Below, in pieces: positions 53,089 through 61,889 of a stretch of 62,191 nt of DNA. Position 1 is the first letter of the stretch. Every line of letters begins with the position of its first letter. The position numbers and the translations under genes were made by a program. Source of the stretch: Nostoc sp. T09 (lineage in GTDB: Bacteria; Cyanobacteriota; Cyanobacteriia; Cyanobacteriales; Nostocaceae); contig NZ_MTAV01000033.1 of assembly GCF_002154695.1 (NCBI RefSeq), positions 1 to 62,191 of the forward strand, read 5' to 3'. The notes under the pieces are model-generated. The model was not told the DNA's origin. It did no database searches and was given only the letters and a program-made list of their open reading frames with translations.

Positions 53089-53607
53089 TTAGGTAATATC
53101 CCATGCTTCTCGGTTGATGCCATAAATTAAAGCTTCTCTACCAAAAACTGTGGTCTTTCCTTCAAGTTTCTCTCCTAACCGCTTAGCGACTTGGATCGAT
53201 CTGATGTTATCAGGATAGATGAGGCTAATGACATGCTCTTGACCTAGCTCGCTAAAACCATAATTAAGTGCGGCTTTTGCCCCTTCAGTGGCGTAACCTA
53301 ATCCCCAATAAGCTGGCTTCAATACCCATCCAATTTCAAATCCAGGCCAGCCTTCAGGGTAAAAAAATCCGATGCGACCAACTAAAATTCCACTTTGACA
53401 TTCTTCAACCGCCCACATTCCATAGCCTCGTAGTTGCCAATGTCCCAGCATGACAGCCAAACTACGCCAAGCTGCAAAGCGTGACAAGGGTTTGCCATCG
53501 CCAAGATAGCGGGTTACTTCAGGATCGCTAAATATCGCAGCATAATCATCGAAATCTTCTTCACGGAACATTCGCAGCAGCAGACGTTCTGTTTCGAGAG
53601 TTACCAT
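53089..53607 (-). CDS. RimJ/RimL-like GNAT acetyltransferase
   Basis: A 172-residue GNAT of the RimJ/L type: start ETERLLLRMFREEDFDDYAA, core VGRIGFFYPEGWPGFEIGWV, acetyl-CoA loop YWGLGYATEGAKAALNYGF, and late NIRSIQVAKRLGEKLEG. Enzymes of this branch acetylate amino groups of proteins or small amines. No operon partner is evident. Confidence 0.85.
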   Translation of the reverse strand: MVTLETERLLLRMFREEDFDDYAAIFSDPEVTRYLGDGKPLSRFAAWRSLAVMLGHWQLRGYGMWAVEECQSGILVGRIGFFYPEGWPGFEIGWVLKPAYWGLGYATEGAKAALNYGFSELGQEHVISLIYPDNIRSIQVAKRLGEKLEGKTTVFGREALIYGINREAWDIT

Positions 53608-53633
53608 ATACCTTAATCGTTTATGTAAAACTG

Positions 53634-53957
53634 CTATTCAACAATACTTAGCCCCGATACTTTAATATAAAACTTCAACGCTGACTTGATGTATTGATAT
53701 TTTGGAGAGCCATCAAGCTGAGTAAATATCTCTACTACATCCCCCCGATCTTCAAACCTGATTTTATACATCACAGTACCTTCCATAAGGTAATCATAGA
53801 ACTCTTGCCAATTATGGAATAACTCTTCTGGGGTTATAACATTTCTGCTAATTGCTGTCGGCATTGCTGAAAAAACTAATTTTCCATCATCCCTGATTAC
53901 AAAAAGCTTTGATATCACTTCTTGTTTTGTTCCAGCAATTTTCATTCCAACAGCCAT
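53634..53957 (-). CDS. Hypothetical protein
   Basis: A 107-residue soluble protein with beta-rich sequence (KLFVIRDDGKLVFSAMPTAI; VMYKIRFEDRGDVVEIFTQL). No motif is recognised. It is 26 bp upstream of the GNAT gene on the same strand, so the two may be cotranscribed. An in-frame ATG at 53957 is the only reasonable start. Confidence 0.5.
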   Translation of the reverse strand: MAVGMKIAGTKQEVISKLFVIRDDGKLVFSAMPTAISRNVITPEELFHNWQEFYDYLMEGTVMYKIRFEDRGDVVEIFTQLDGSPKYQYIKSALKFYIKVSGLSIVE

Positions 53958-54064
53958 TGATAGGCCCCTATCTAAACAGGTTCATACTGAGTGCGATCGC
54001 ACTCAAGCTTTCCTTCTAGCGAATGCTAGCATTGGCTTAAAGTTAACCAAGCAGGTGTTCAGCA

Positions 54065-54295
54065 ATGACTGTGGCACAAACTCAGCCCAAATCAAAGCGT
54101 ACAGTGCTGCTTTATCCCGGCGAAGATGGATATTTTATTGTTGAAGTCCCAAGTTTACCAGGTTGTATTAGTCAAGGGAAAACACGTGAGGAGGCTTTAG
54201 TAAACATCGAAGAAGCAATTACTCTCTACATCGAAGTTTTACAAGAACAGGGTGAACCTGTTCCAGAAGATAGAGTTGAAATTGTTTTGGTATGA
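54065..54295 (+). CDS. hicB: HicB-family antitoxin
   Basis: The 76-residue protein has the HicB partial RNase-H-like fold: LLYPGEDGYFIVEVPSLPGC, SQGKTREEALVNIEEAITLY. It lacks the DNA-binding tail of longer HicB proteins, so autoregulation may depend on another factor. The start overlaps nothing and the stop overlaps the toxin start by 4 bp (ATGA), a sign of translational coupling. Confidence 0.85.
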   Translation: MTVAQTQPKSKRTVLLYPGEDGYFIVEVPSLPGCISQGKTREEALVNIEEAITLYIEVLQEQGEPVPEDRVEIVLV

Positions 54296-54513
54296 CTAAG
54301 CTACCTGTTGTCTCAGGTGCACAATGCATCAAAGCTTTGGAAAAAATTGGCTTTATTGTGACTCGACAACGGGGCAGTCATATTATTTTAGTTCGTGAGG
54401 AGCCTAAAACAACTGTTACTGTGCCAAATCACGATGAACTAGACCGAGGTACTCTACGTGCAATCATTCGACAAATAGACTTGACCGTTGAAGATTTTAT
54501 TGCGCTGTTGTAG
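54292..54513 (+). CDS. hicA: HicA-family toxin
   Basis: A 73-residue double-stranded-RNA-binding-fold mRNA interferase. The key His is present in QRGSHIILVRE (SHxxf form), followed by VTVPNHDELDRGTLRAIIRQ, where the second part TLRAIIRQIDL closes the fold. It is neutralised by HicB. Order here is antitoxin then toxin, the reverse of E. coli but common in cyanobacteria. Confidence 0.88.
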   Translation: MTKLPVVSGAQCIKALEKIGFIVTRQRGSHIILVREEPKTTVTVPNHDELDRGTLRAIIRQIDLTVEDFIALL

Positions 54514-54622
54514 TGTAGGCACAACCGAAAGGTCAGATCGCACTAGTAAATGTGACAGTAGTCTCAGGAGTTTAGAGTAAAATTTTTGGTTCTCCGATAT
54601 TCATCGTGCTAGACTAAATAAA

Positions 54623-54635
54623 ACCGATCGGTCGG
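54623..54635 (+). promoter_or_regulatory. Palindromic operator-like site of the TetR gene
   Basis: ACCGATCGGT (54623-54632) is a perfect 10-bp palindrome, extended by CGG, ending about 11 bp before the ATG of the TetR gene. Its form, with ACCGAxCGGT, is the typical binding sequence of TetR/AcrR repressors, so it likely mediates autoregulation by overlapping the start region. Binding is inferred. Confidence 0.6.
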
Positions 54636-54645
54636 AAAAGTTTTA

Positions 54646-55233
54646 ATGTCTAAAGGCGAAGAAACAAAAGCAAAAATTCTCCAACAAGCAGCCGAACTGT
54701 TTAACCAACAGGGGTATGCTGGCTCGTCAATTTCCGACATTATGCGTGTTACTGGTTTGCAGAAAGGCGGAATATACAATCACTTCCAAAGTAAAGATGA
54801 ACTAGCATTACAGGCTTTTGACTATGCGATCGCCTGCGTTAGTCAGCATACCAGAGCTGCATTGCGTAGCAAACATCATGCGATCGAACGTCTGCAAGCA
54901 ATAATTGGAGTATTTAGCAGCTTTGTAGATAACCCCCCGATTAAAGGAGGCTGTCCACTACTGAATACTGCTATTGAGAGCGATGATGCGCATCCAGCAT
55001 TACGAAAACGCGCTCAACAGGGGATGGATTCTTGGCGTCAACTCATTGGTCTAATTATTGAAAAAGGAATATCTAGGAATGAAATTCGTTCTGGAGTTGA
55101 TGCAGATGAAGTCGCCACGGTCATAATTGCAACTTTGGAGGGAGCCATTATGATGAGCAAGCTATATGGAGATTCGATTCACATGCAAAGAGCAATTAAT
55201 CACCTGAATCAATATATAGGAAGTCATCTTTGA
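54646..55233 (+). CDS. TetR/AcrR-family transcriptional regulator
   Basis: A 195-residue regulator. The N-terminal helix-turn-helix is ILQQAAELFNQQGYAGSSIS, DIMRVTGLQKGGIYNHFQSK, which matches the TetR_N domain. The C-terminal ligand domain (with GGCPLLNTAIESDDAHPALR) is of the AcrR/TetR_C_33-like kind. The palindrome immediately upstream and the thioesterase downstream point to a repressor that controls itself and the acyl-thioesterase; the inducer is unknown. Confidence 0.88.
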   Translation: MSKGEETKAKILQQAAELFNQQGYAGSSISDIMRVTGLQKGGIYNHFQSKDELALQAFDYAIACVSQHTRAALRSKHHAIERLQAIIGVFSSFVDNPPIKGGCPLLNTAIESDDAHPALRKRAQQGMDSWRQLIGLIIEKGISRNEIRSGVDADEVATVIIATLEGAIMMSKLYGDSIHMQRAINHLNQYIGSHL

Positions 55234-55290
55234 AATTTTTTTGATAATTAACAGACAGTTCGGTTTTATTTATGAAATTCAGGAGTAATT

Positions 55291-55716
55291 ATGTCATTAA
55301 CTGATAACTTGCACAGACCACTAGAAGTAGAGCTTGCTATACCTGTAAGAACCTATGATATTGATTTTGCTGGCATTGTCAGCAATATAGTTTATATCAG
55401 ATGGCTAGAAGATTTACGCTTGAAATTCTTAAATGAACATTTACCTATTGAGACACAAATCGCTCAAGGATATGCACCTATACTTGCAGGCACTGAAATT
55501 GAATATAAACGTCCTGTCAAATTGATTGACCAAGTGATTGGCCGTTTATGGTTAAGTAATTTGGGGCGGTTAAAATGGACTGTACAAGCAGAAATTTTAG
55601 CTAACAATGTTATAGCAGCAGTAGCTACACAAAAAGGTGCATTTGTGAGTTTTCAGAATGGTCGCCCTGTGCCAGTTCCCGATGAATTACAACAAAAATA
55701 TAGCAATCCGATTTGA
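55291..55716 (+). CDS. Hotdog-fold acyl-CoA thioesterase
   Basis: A 141-residue 4HBT-type thioesterase. The catalytic Asp site is VRTYDIDFAGIVSNIVYIRW (D-x-D-x-A-G-I-V form), a variant of YbgC/FadM-like DxxGHVNN motif. EYKRPVKLIDQVIGRLW is the second typical strand. It hydrolyses short- or medium-chain acyl-CoA. Located 57 bp after the TetR gene and probably in its regulon. Confidence 0.8.
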   Translation: MSLTDNLHRPLEVELAIPVRTYDIDFAGIVSNIVYIRWLEDLRLKFLNEHLPIETQIAQGYAPILAGTEIEYKRPVKLIDQVIGRLWLSNLGRLKWTVQAEILANNVIAAVATQKGAFVSFQNGRPVPVPDELQQKYSNPI

Positions 55717-55727
55717 TTACTGAAATT

Positions 55728-55810
55728 ATTTACGTAGGGAGGGAACAGGGAAGAAGGAATAAAACTGTACTGAGTTTTTTTCAAAAATCAAATATGAGTC
55801 CTATATGTGA
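55728..55810 (+). repeat. Dispersed repeat, copy A
   Basis: Starts CGTAGGGAGGGAACAGGGAA and ends AAAAATCAAATATGAGTCCT; a longer relative with the same ends is at 58955-59045 (copy B). It lies right after the thioesterase stop. The shared ends with a variable, G-rich middle suggest a small non-autonomous element. Confidence 0.55.
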
Positions 55811-55942
55811 ATTGCCAACCAGTAGATCAATAAATTTGAATTGTATATTTATTAGGGTGGTCATTTGTCATTTATATTTACAAAAGACAAATAACAAATG
55901 ACCTTCTTCAGAAAAATATCTGCGATTTCAACGCACATTAGC

Positions 55943-56354
55943 TTAGGACTCGCTGGCTTCTCCCAAGCGATCGGGATTTTGCACACCAGTCAACCGATTC
56001 CAAAGCTGATAACCAACCTCGGTCTTCGGTACATACCAATTATTAGGGCCAGCTTCCATTCCACCCATTGCAGTCAACTCTCTACGTTCTGGATCATTCA
56101 GGTCAATTTATTTTGCACCTTGTTCTAGACGACTTCCGGGGGGGTAGCACTGTAATTTGCTTGAGTTCGTCATCTGTATAATCTGAGAGTTGCTGATGCA
56201 GTTCCTTAACCTCATAAGCATTCAGCTCTGCTTTCTCTGGATGCGGTCCCTCAAGACCATGATTTCGGCCAGCCATAGGCTGCGGATTTAGGTCTTGTTG
56301 CCACTCATCTGGCTTAGCATCAGTTGGTCGGCCTGGTTTTTGAGTTTGAGCCAT
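55943..56354 (-). pseudogene. Frameshifted small gene (poly-C slip plus stop)
   Basis: The minus strand encodes, from ATG 56354, MAQTQKPGRPTDAKPDEWQQ, GLEGPHPEKAELNAYEVKEL and DYTDDELKQITVLPP. In a run of seven C (56139-56145) the frame is lost. With one C fewer it continues as GSRLEQGAK, then a TAA in place of a sense codon, then DLNDPERRELTAMGGMEAGP, NNWYVPKTEVGYQLWNRLTG, ending TAA at 55943. Two lesions together suggest a pseudogene rather than a sequencing slip, though the first could be an error. The protein is a small hydrophilic cyanobacterial type of unknown function, often near stress genes. Confidence 0.75.
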
Positions 56355-56829
56355 TGAAGTTTTCTCCTTTGGGCAATAGAAATTCCGAAAAAGTAATGAG
56401 TAAATCTACCAAGCAGAGCGAATCATACTTTCGCTTTACTATTAGTACGCCTCACGAGAATTACAATGCCGACTGCCAAAAGAAGGAATTAAAAAGTTAT
56501 TTTTTCAGATAGAGCCTTACTTTACTCCCTGTCTCTAAAAAGATTGCAAATTAAATCTGCGAAAGCTTATTAGCCCGTAGAACGAAGATTCATATCTGAA
56601 TCAGGGTTCCATCTTGAGTCAGGATGCTTGCTTGGTGGTAAGCGATCGCTTGATTATCAATAGCAAGATACTGGAGACTGGGGATTTGACTAGCTTCGTT
56701 ATCTCTAAACACTGTTTACAACTACATATATACGCTGTATGGTTGTAAAAATTTTCACAGGAACTGATTTGAAGCAAACAAATTCTTAGATTTAGTAGTT
56801 GTTAAATAATTTCCATAATCACAATTTCT
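56355..56829. other. 475-bp spacer
   Basis: Between the pseudogene and the WD40 gene. One HIP1 site near 56641; about 56720-56820 is AT-rich promoter-like sequence. No gene is supported. Confidence 0.3.
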
Positions 56830-58710
56830 ATGAAATCAGGCACTAAAATATTTGCCATCTCACTGCTACTGACAATTTCTTGTAGTGCTTTTGCGGTTCT
56901 TGATCGCATCTTTGGAGGAGAAGGCGTTGGTGAAGCGATCGCACAAATTCCATCTAGTCCCAAATTTTCAGCTATTGAAAGTGTGCAAGCGGCTAATCCC
57001 CCAACAGTAGCTACAAAGAAATCTTGGCAAAATGCCCGCCTAGTTCGGACTCTACCTCCAAGTTACGGTTATCCAATTTTGAGTCCTGATAGTCAAATTT
57101 TGGCAACATACCGCAGAGGGGAACAAAAAAATCCTGACAATAGCATCAGTCAAACTAACGAAAATATTATTACTTTAACAAGTATACAAACAGGTACAGT
57201 AACTCACATTCTTACTTATACTTCGCCTTCAGAAATTAAGTCTTTAGTTTTTAGCCCTGATGGAGGCGTTTTGGCGACTCAGAATTATCATCAAGGGGTT
57301 TTAACAATTAAATTATGGGATGTGGGTAGTGGAAAAGAAATTAAAACATTGCGACGTATGATCAAGCCTAAAAGAATTCGCGGAACTGGCTCAGATCCTT
57401 CAGAAAATTCTGTAATTGCTTTTAGCCCTGATGGTAATTCGTTAATTAGCTTTTCTGGTGGTAATCCAGCTATTCAGGTTTGGAACACTACTGCTAGTTC
57501 AATGGCAAAGAAAGAAGGTAGTAATTCAACTAAGTTAACTCCTTCATTAATTGCAGAAGATAAAAATTCTCTAACCCAGCCTACCAATAAACAAATACAA
57601 GAATCTGTAGCAAAAGACCGTCAGCGCTATCCAGATGATGAAGTACTTGATTACGATATTGTCACAGATGCACTTGACGCTGGTAAGAATTTTTCTGAGA
57701 TTGAGCAATTGTTGATAAAACAAAGTAAGATGGTGCAACGATGGCGAAAGACTGAAGCCAAAAATATTTATCAAGCAAAAACAAACTACTATGTTGATTT
57801 AATTGCTCGATTGCAAACTATCAGTTATGTACATTTGCGTACTCGCCTTATTTTAGACGAGTTTGGTACAGATACAAGTGAAGGTAAGCGCAGATTTACA
57901 GGACAAGGTTATTTAATTGAAAGCAGTAATAATAATTATTTGGTAGCTGATAATAATAGCAACAGAGTAATTATGAAAATAAAAGATGGCAGTTATGATT
58001 TAAATACTAACCCATCTTTTCAAGACGTAACTCAAATTAAATTATTGATTAGCAATTTACTCAATCAAGGTTCCTTTCAATTTAATCTCACAAGGCACAC
58101 AGACGAAATCACCACTTTTGCTTTTAGCCCTAATGGACAAATTTTAGCAAGCGCCAGTGCTGATAAAACAATTAAATTATGGGATTTGAAGACGGGCAAG
58201 TTAATTAATACCATCAAGAGTAATAATGCATCTGGTATTACTCAGATGTCTATCAGTTCTAATAGCCAGGTGTTAGCAACTGCTGGAATAGAAGAAAACT
58301 CCATGAAATTGTGGGATTTAAAAACTGGCAAGCTGATTCGCAAAATTTCAGTAAATGGGTTTGCTAATTCTATAATTTTTAGCAAAGATAGCAATCAATT
58401 GATGGTTGTAGCTTCTAAACCTTTTGATAGTATGAAAGTTGAGGTTTGGAATGCAAAAGATGGTAAATTAATTCATCGTGGTTCTGCAATAGGCACTCCT
58501 AAAAATACTTATGTGGGAATTGACATTAGCCCTGATGGTAAAACTTACGCTGTTACCGGAGAGGAAACATATTTACAGTTACAAGTTCGAGATTTAATGA
58601 CAGATAAAGCTATTGTTAACTTTGGTAAAAATGACGACTGGGTAATTTACACTAAAGATGGCAAAACTCTAGTATCAGGCGGGAGAGAAGGAATTAGAAT
58701 TTGGCAATAA
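56830..58710 (+). CDS. Exported WD40-repeat protein with a large insertion
   Basis: A 626-residue protein with an N-terminal signal/anchor (FAISLLLTISCSAFAVL). WD40 units occur around 65-225 (SLVFSPDGGVLATQNY, VIAFSPDGNSLISFSGG) and again from ~421 to the end (FAFSPNGQILASASADKTIK, DISPDGKTYAVTGEE). Between them lies a ~190-residue segment that is not WD40: RYPDDEVLDYDIVTDALDAG, a helical LLIKQSKMVQRWRK with long charged helix, and GTDTSEGKRRFTGQGYLIES. The insert splits the propeller; I do not recognise it. Likely periplasmic or membrane-anchored scaffold. Confidence 0.75.
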   Translation: MKSGTKIFAISLLLTISCSAFAVLDRIFGGEGVGEAIAQIPSSPKFSAIESVQAANPPTVATKKSWQNARLVRTLPPSYGYPILSPDSQILATYRRGEQKNPDNSISQTNENIITLTSIQTGTVTHILTYTSPSEIKSLVFSPDGGVLATQNYHQGVLTIKLWDVGSGKEIKTLRRMIKPKRIRGTGSDPSENSVIAFSPDGNSLISFSGGNPAIQVWNTTASSMAKKEGSNSTKLTPSLIAEDKNSLTQPTNKQIQESVAKDRQRYPDDEVLDYDIVTDALDAGKNFSEIEQLLIKQSKMVQRWRKTEAKNIYQAKTNYYVDLIARLQTISYVHLRTRLILDEFGTDTSEGKRRFTGQGYLIESSNNNYLVADNNSNRVIMKIKDGSYDLNTNPSFQDVTQIKLLISNLLNQGSFQFNLTRHTDEITTFAFSPNGQILASASADKTIKLWDLKTGKLINTIKSNNASGITQMSISSNSQVLATAGIEENSMKLWDLKTGKLIRKISVNGFANSIIFSKDSNQLMVVASKPFDSMKVEVWNAKDGKLIHRGSAIGTPKNTYVGIDISPDGKTYAVTGEETYLQLQVRDLMTDKAIVNFGKNDDWVIYTKDGKTLVSGGREGIRIWQ

Positions 58711-59224
58711 GAAGTTAATTAAAAGCTAAAGATCTTTCATACATAAAAGAACAGTCATTCCAAAAATGCATCCTCTAGTTCCCCAAGTTTAGACTACAAT
58801 TATTACGTTAAGCACAAGAACCACCACACAGGTAGATGATATTAATTATTATTGTCTTGGAACCCAACGCTTCTATCTGATGGGTCTGCTCATCAATCCT
58901 CAACTTTACCGTGCATATCAATTAGAATATATAGCAGTCTTGAACGTCTTGAACTTACTCGTAGGGGTAGGGAACAGGGAACAACAAAGAAGGGGAGTAG
59001 AGGTTTACCTAGACTTTGCAAAAATCAAATAAGAGTCCTATATAAGCTTATGTCTGGAGTAGGATGCAAACTAAAAATGTCAAAAGATAATATAGCACTC
59101 CTGAAGTATTTGCAAAAAAAAATCTATAGCCTATAGCCTACCTCCATGAGTAAATTCACAAATAAAATATTACTGCTATACAATAGACAAATAAATCTAT
59201 TTTTATATAAATTACATACTCATT
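58711..59224. other. 514-bp spacer with repeat
   Basis: Contains copy B of the dispersed repeat (58955-59045) and otherwise AT-rich sequence. An open frame across the repeat is not supported as a gene. Confidence 0.35.
58955..59045 (+). repeat. Dispersed repeat, copy B
   Basis: Same ends as copy A at 55728: CGTAGGGGTAGGGAACAGGG on the left, and GCAAAAATCAAATAAGAGTC then CTATAT on the right. The middle (AACAAAGAAGGGGAGTAGAG) differs. This supports a small element of about 90 bp. Confidence 0.55.
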
Positions 59225-60268
59225 GTGACCAATGAAAGCTCTGAAAATATGCTTAATCTTCAGCTAGAAACGGCATCGAATAATGGCTATAAGTTTAGCT
59301 GGTTTGATTGGTTTTGCCTATGCTATCCTCCAGGTTGGTTAATTTTATTTAACCGCCACTGGCAGCATTACCATACAGATCCAGATGGTTGGAATTGGTT
59401 GGAATATATATTATTTTTGTTACCCGGTGGGTTTTATATAGCGCTGCTGATTCGATGGTTGCGTCTTGGATGCCGTTCTCCAAGAAAAGAAATTGATGAA
59501 TTTGATCCAAATTATCAACGAGCTTTTCGCGAAGAAGTTCTTACTCCTATCGTTAAACATTATTTTCAAGGGGAATTGCACCAAGTTGAAAAATTACCAC
59601 AAACAGGGCCATTGATTGTGGCAATGAATCATGCAGGGATGAGTTTTCCTTGGGACTTTTTGACTTTGGGTTATTTATTAAGTCAAGAACGCGGATGGGT
59701 AGTGCAACCGCTAGCAGGAGTGTCATTGTTTGAGCATCCTTGGGTAATTTGGTGGTTACCGCCTGGATGGTCACGCGTTTTAGGTGGTGTGCGCGCAGAA
59801 TTAGATGATTTTGAAGCCGCTATGCAGCAACGTAAAATTCTGCTTTATGCACCTGAAGGTTTACGCGGGCCTTTGAAAGGTTGGAGAAGACGCTATCAAT
59901 TACAAAAGTTTGATATAAGTTTTATGCAGTTGAGCGATCGCTATCAAGTTCCCATTCTCCCAGTTATTTGCATCGGTAATGAATATTTGCATCCTTGGAC
60001 GGTAAATCTCAAAAAATTGCAACGATTATTTAAATTGCCATTCTTACCTTTATCGCCTTTGATGCTGCTGTTGATACTATTTCCCTCAATGGGGGTATGG
60101 GCAATGAAAACTCGCCTACGTTATTTTATTCAACCTTTAGAACAGTTAGATAAAGAAGCAAATTTAGAAGCTCAGTCAATAAAAAAGCGTGCAAATCTAT
60201 ATCAAAAAGTGCAACAATTTAGAGACAAGTTACAAATGCAAATCAATCAATTGGTGATTAGTAAATAA
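59225..60268 (+). CDS. Lysophospholipid-type acyltransferase
   Basis: A 347-residue PlsC-like acyltransferase. After two N-terminal hydrophobic segments, motif 1 is a variant MNHAGMSFPWDF (H-x7-D instead of H-x4-D) and motif 3 is LLYAPEGLRGPLKG (EG). Motif 4 is VPILPVICIG. Such enzymes add fatty acyl groups to glycerol phosphates or lysolipids at the membrane. The unusual spacing in motif 1 is found in a cyanobacterial and plastid-like subgroup; the exact acceptor is unknown. GTG 59225 is the likely start. Confidence 0.82.
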   Translation: MTNESSENMLNLQLETASNNGYKFSWFDWFCLCYPPGWLILFNRHWQHYHTDPDGWNWLEYILFLLPGGFYIALLIRWLRLGCRSPRKEIDEFDPNYQRAFREEVLTPIVKHYFQGELHQVEKLPQTGPLIVAMNHAGMSFPWDFLTLGYLLSQERGWVVQPLAGVSLFEHPWVIWWLPPGWSRVLGGVRAELDDFEAAMQQRKILLYAPEGLRGPLKGWRRRYQLQKFDISFMQLSDRYQVPILPVICIGNEYLHPWTVNLKKLQRLFKLPFLPLSPLMLLLILFPSMGVWAMKTRLRYFIQPLEQLDKEANLEAQSIKKRANLYQKVQQFRDKLQMQINQLVISK

Positions 60269-60292
60269 CGATAAGCCACAACCTATCCGGAG

Positions 60293-60889
60293 CTATTTCA
60301 CAAGCGTCTGTTGAAAAGTCTTAATAGCATCCACATGATTTACCATATTAATGCAACGTAACAACAAATCCAGATCGATTCCTTTCACCTCTTCACTACT
60401 AGAAATTCTTTCATAGTGAAGCGCATTTGCCTCTGCCCGGAGGTGATAGACCTCTAACACGCCATCTTCCCAAAACCACACTTCCTTTATTTTCAGCCGC
60501 TTGTATGCGTCCAGCTTGTCGATACCCCCACTGGTAAATACCACCTCAATTGCTAAATCGGGACGCACTCGACTAGGGGCAAGTTTATAAGATTCATCTG
60601 CCTCTCGCTTGACAGCACCCGATTCACTTTCCAAGGTCATTAAACCAGTGGGAGTAAAGTCAAATCCTGCCATAAGCAAGTACAGTTCCAGCAATGCCGC
60701 AATTCTCTTCTTAACGGTTTCGTGTGGTTCTCCAGACATTCTGCGTATCTCCAAAACTCCATCCAGGAAAGACAGTCGATATCCTGGACGGTCTAACAAC
60801 TGCTCAACCGCTTTGAACTCTCTCCAGGTCAGTCCCTCAAATAAAAGGGATGATTCCTTTTTTGGTGTGGCAATTGTTGCTGGGGTCAT
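60293..60889 (-). CDS. Uma2-family (DUF820) endonuclease-like protein
   Basis: A 198-residue Uma2/DUF820 protein with the PD-(D/E)XK fold: LTWREFKAVEQLLDRPGYRL, EIRRMSGEPHE, RVRPDLAIEVVFTSGGIDKL (Asp and Glu of the active site) and YKRLKIKEVWFWED with the Lys. The ATG at 60889 is preferred over an in-frame ATG at 60940. These proteins are hugely expanded in cyanobacteria; function is uncertain but nuclease activity is assumed from the fold. Confidence 0.88.
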   Translation of the reverse strand: MTPATIATPKKESSLLFEGLTWREFKAVEQLLDRPGYRLSFLDGVLEIRRMSGEPHETVKKRIAALLELYLLMAGFDFTPTGLMTLESESGAVKREADESYKLAPSRVRPDLAIEVVFTSGGIDKLDAYKRLKIKEVWFWEDGVLEVYHLRAEANALHYERISSSEEVKGIDLDLLLRCINMVNHVDAIKTFQQTLVK

Positions 60890-61014
60890 AGAAGTCTCCC
60901 GTCTGTTTTCAGATGAGAAATAATGAGGTTTGAAGAGCAATTTTCTAATTGTAACTTCTTTAAGAATCGAGGGTTAGAGCGATCGCATCTTTTTGCACAG
61001 TTCGGTTACTAATC

Positions 61015-61707
61015 CTACTCTCCCGTAACAGCGCCAAAACGATAGCCTTTGCCATAAACAGTGTGAATTAACTGACTTTCGCCAGCAACCTCAATCTTAC
61101 GGCGCAGTAGGCGAATTAATGCAGCAATCACATTGCTACTTGGTTGTTCCTCATCTTGCCAGAGATTTTGCATAATCTGGGCGTGAGTCAAAAGTTGCCC
61201 ACTGTGTTCCATGAAGTATTGCAGCAATTGGCTTTCTTTTTGGGATAGCTCAATTACTCGTTCGTGACGATAGGCTACTTGGTTTTCAATATCTAGTTCT
61301 AAATCAGCTACTATCAGGCGTCCTGTTGTGGTGCTGTATGTCTCGACGCCAGAACGACGTAACAAGGCGCGGACTCTGGCTAACAATTCCCGCAATTCAA
61401 AAGGTTTTACCAAATAATCATCTGCACCTGCATCTAAACCTTCAACTCGGTCATCTAGAGTATCCTTGGCTGTCAGAAACAGCACGGGAGTGGTTTTACC
61501 TTGGTGGCGTAATTCCTGACAAATTTCTAATCCTGTTTTTCCTGGCAACATCCAATCTAAAATTAGCAGGTCATAACTGCCTGTTTGTGCCAGATTGCTG
61601 CCACTTGTTCCTTCATAAGCCGCATCTACGGTATAACCCTCACGGGATAATATCCGACTCAAGGGGCCAGTTAGTTCAACTTCGTCATCAACTAATAAAA
61701 TTCTCAT
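61015..61707 (-). CDS. rppA: OmpR-type response regulator, RppA-like
   Basis: A 230-residue regulator. REC domain: MRILLVDDEVELTGPLSRIL, phospho-acceptor Asp in LLILDWMLPGKTG, Thr in LFLTAKD, Lys in YLVKPFELRE. C-terminal winged helix: LELDIENQVAYRHERVIELS, then IRLLRRKIE and HTVYGKGYRFG. The RILLVDDEVEL start and overall sequence fit the cyanobacterial RppA (nickel/redox-response) family. ATG 61707 matches the REC start; a version from 61755 adds 16 unrelated residues. The partner RppB kinase gene is not in the window. Confidence 0.85.
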   Translation of the reverse strand: MRILLVDDEVELTGPLSRILSREGYTVDAAYEGTSGSNLAQTGSYDLLILDWMLPGKTGLEICQELRHQGKTTPVLFLTAKDTLDDRVEGLDAGADDYLVKPFELRELLARVRALLRRSGVETYSTTTGRLIVADLELDIENQVAYRHERVIELSQKESQLLQYFMEHSGQLLTHAQIMQNLWQDEEQPSSNVIAALIRLLRRKIEVAGESQLIHTVYGKGYRFGAVTGE

Positions 61708-61889
61708 ACTGCTTCTGGTCAGTCTTGTTAAAGCCTGAATACATAAGGCTTTCACAATTCTGAATCTTTTTCGCTACTCAAATGCTACTCAAAACAGGCA
61801 TTCTTATCCTAATATTTTGCGATCACTCAGTGCGATCGCGCTACCCAAATGCTACTCACCGCAAAAGTTAATAGAGTGAATTTTAACTA

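Noticed and set aside
55713-55901. Small frame after the thioesterase gene
   Set aside because: It overlaps repeat copy A and the end of the thioesterase gene and has no family features.
58852-59136. Possible 94-residue gene upstream of the acyltransferase
   Set aside because: It covers repeat copy B and is not protein-like outside it.
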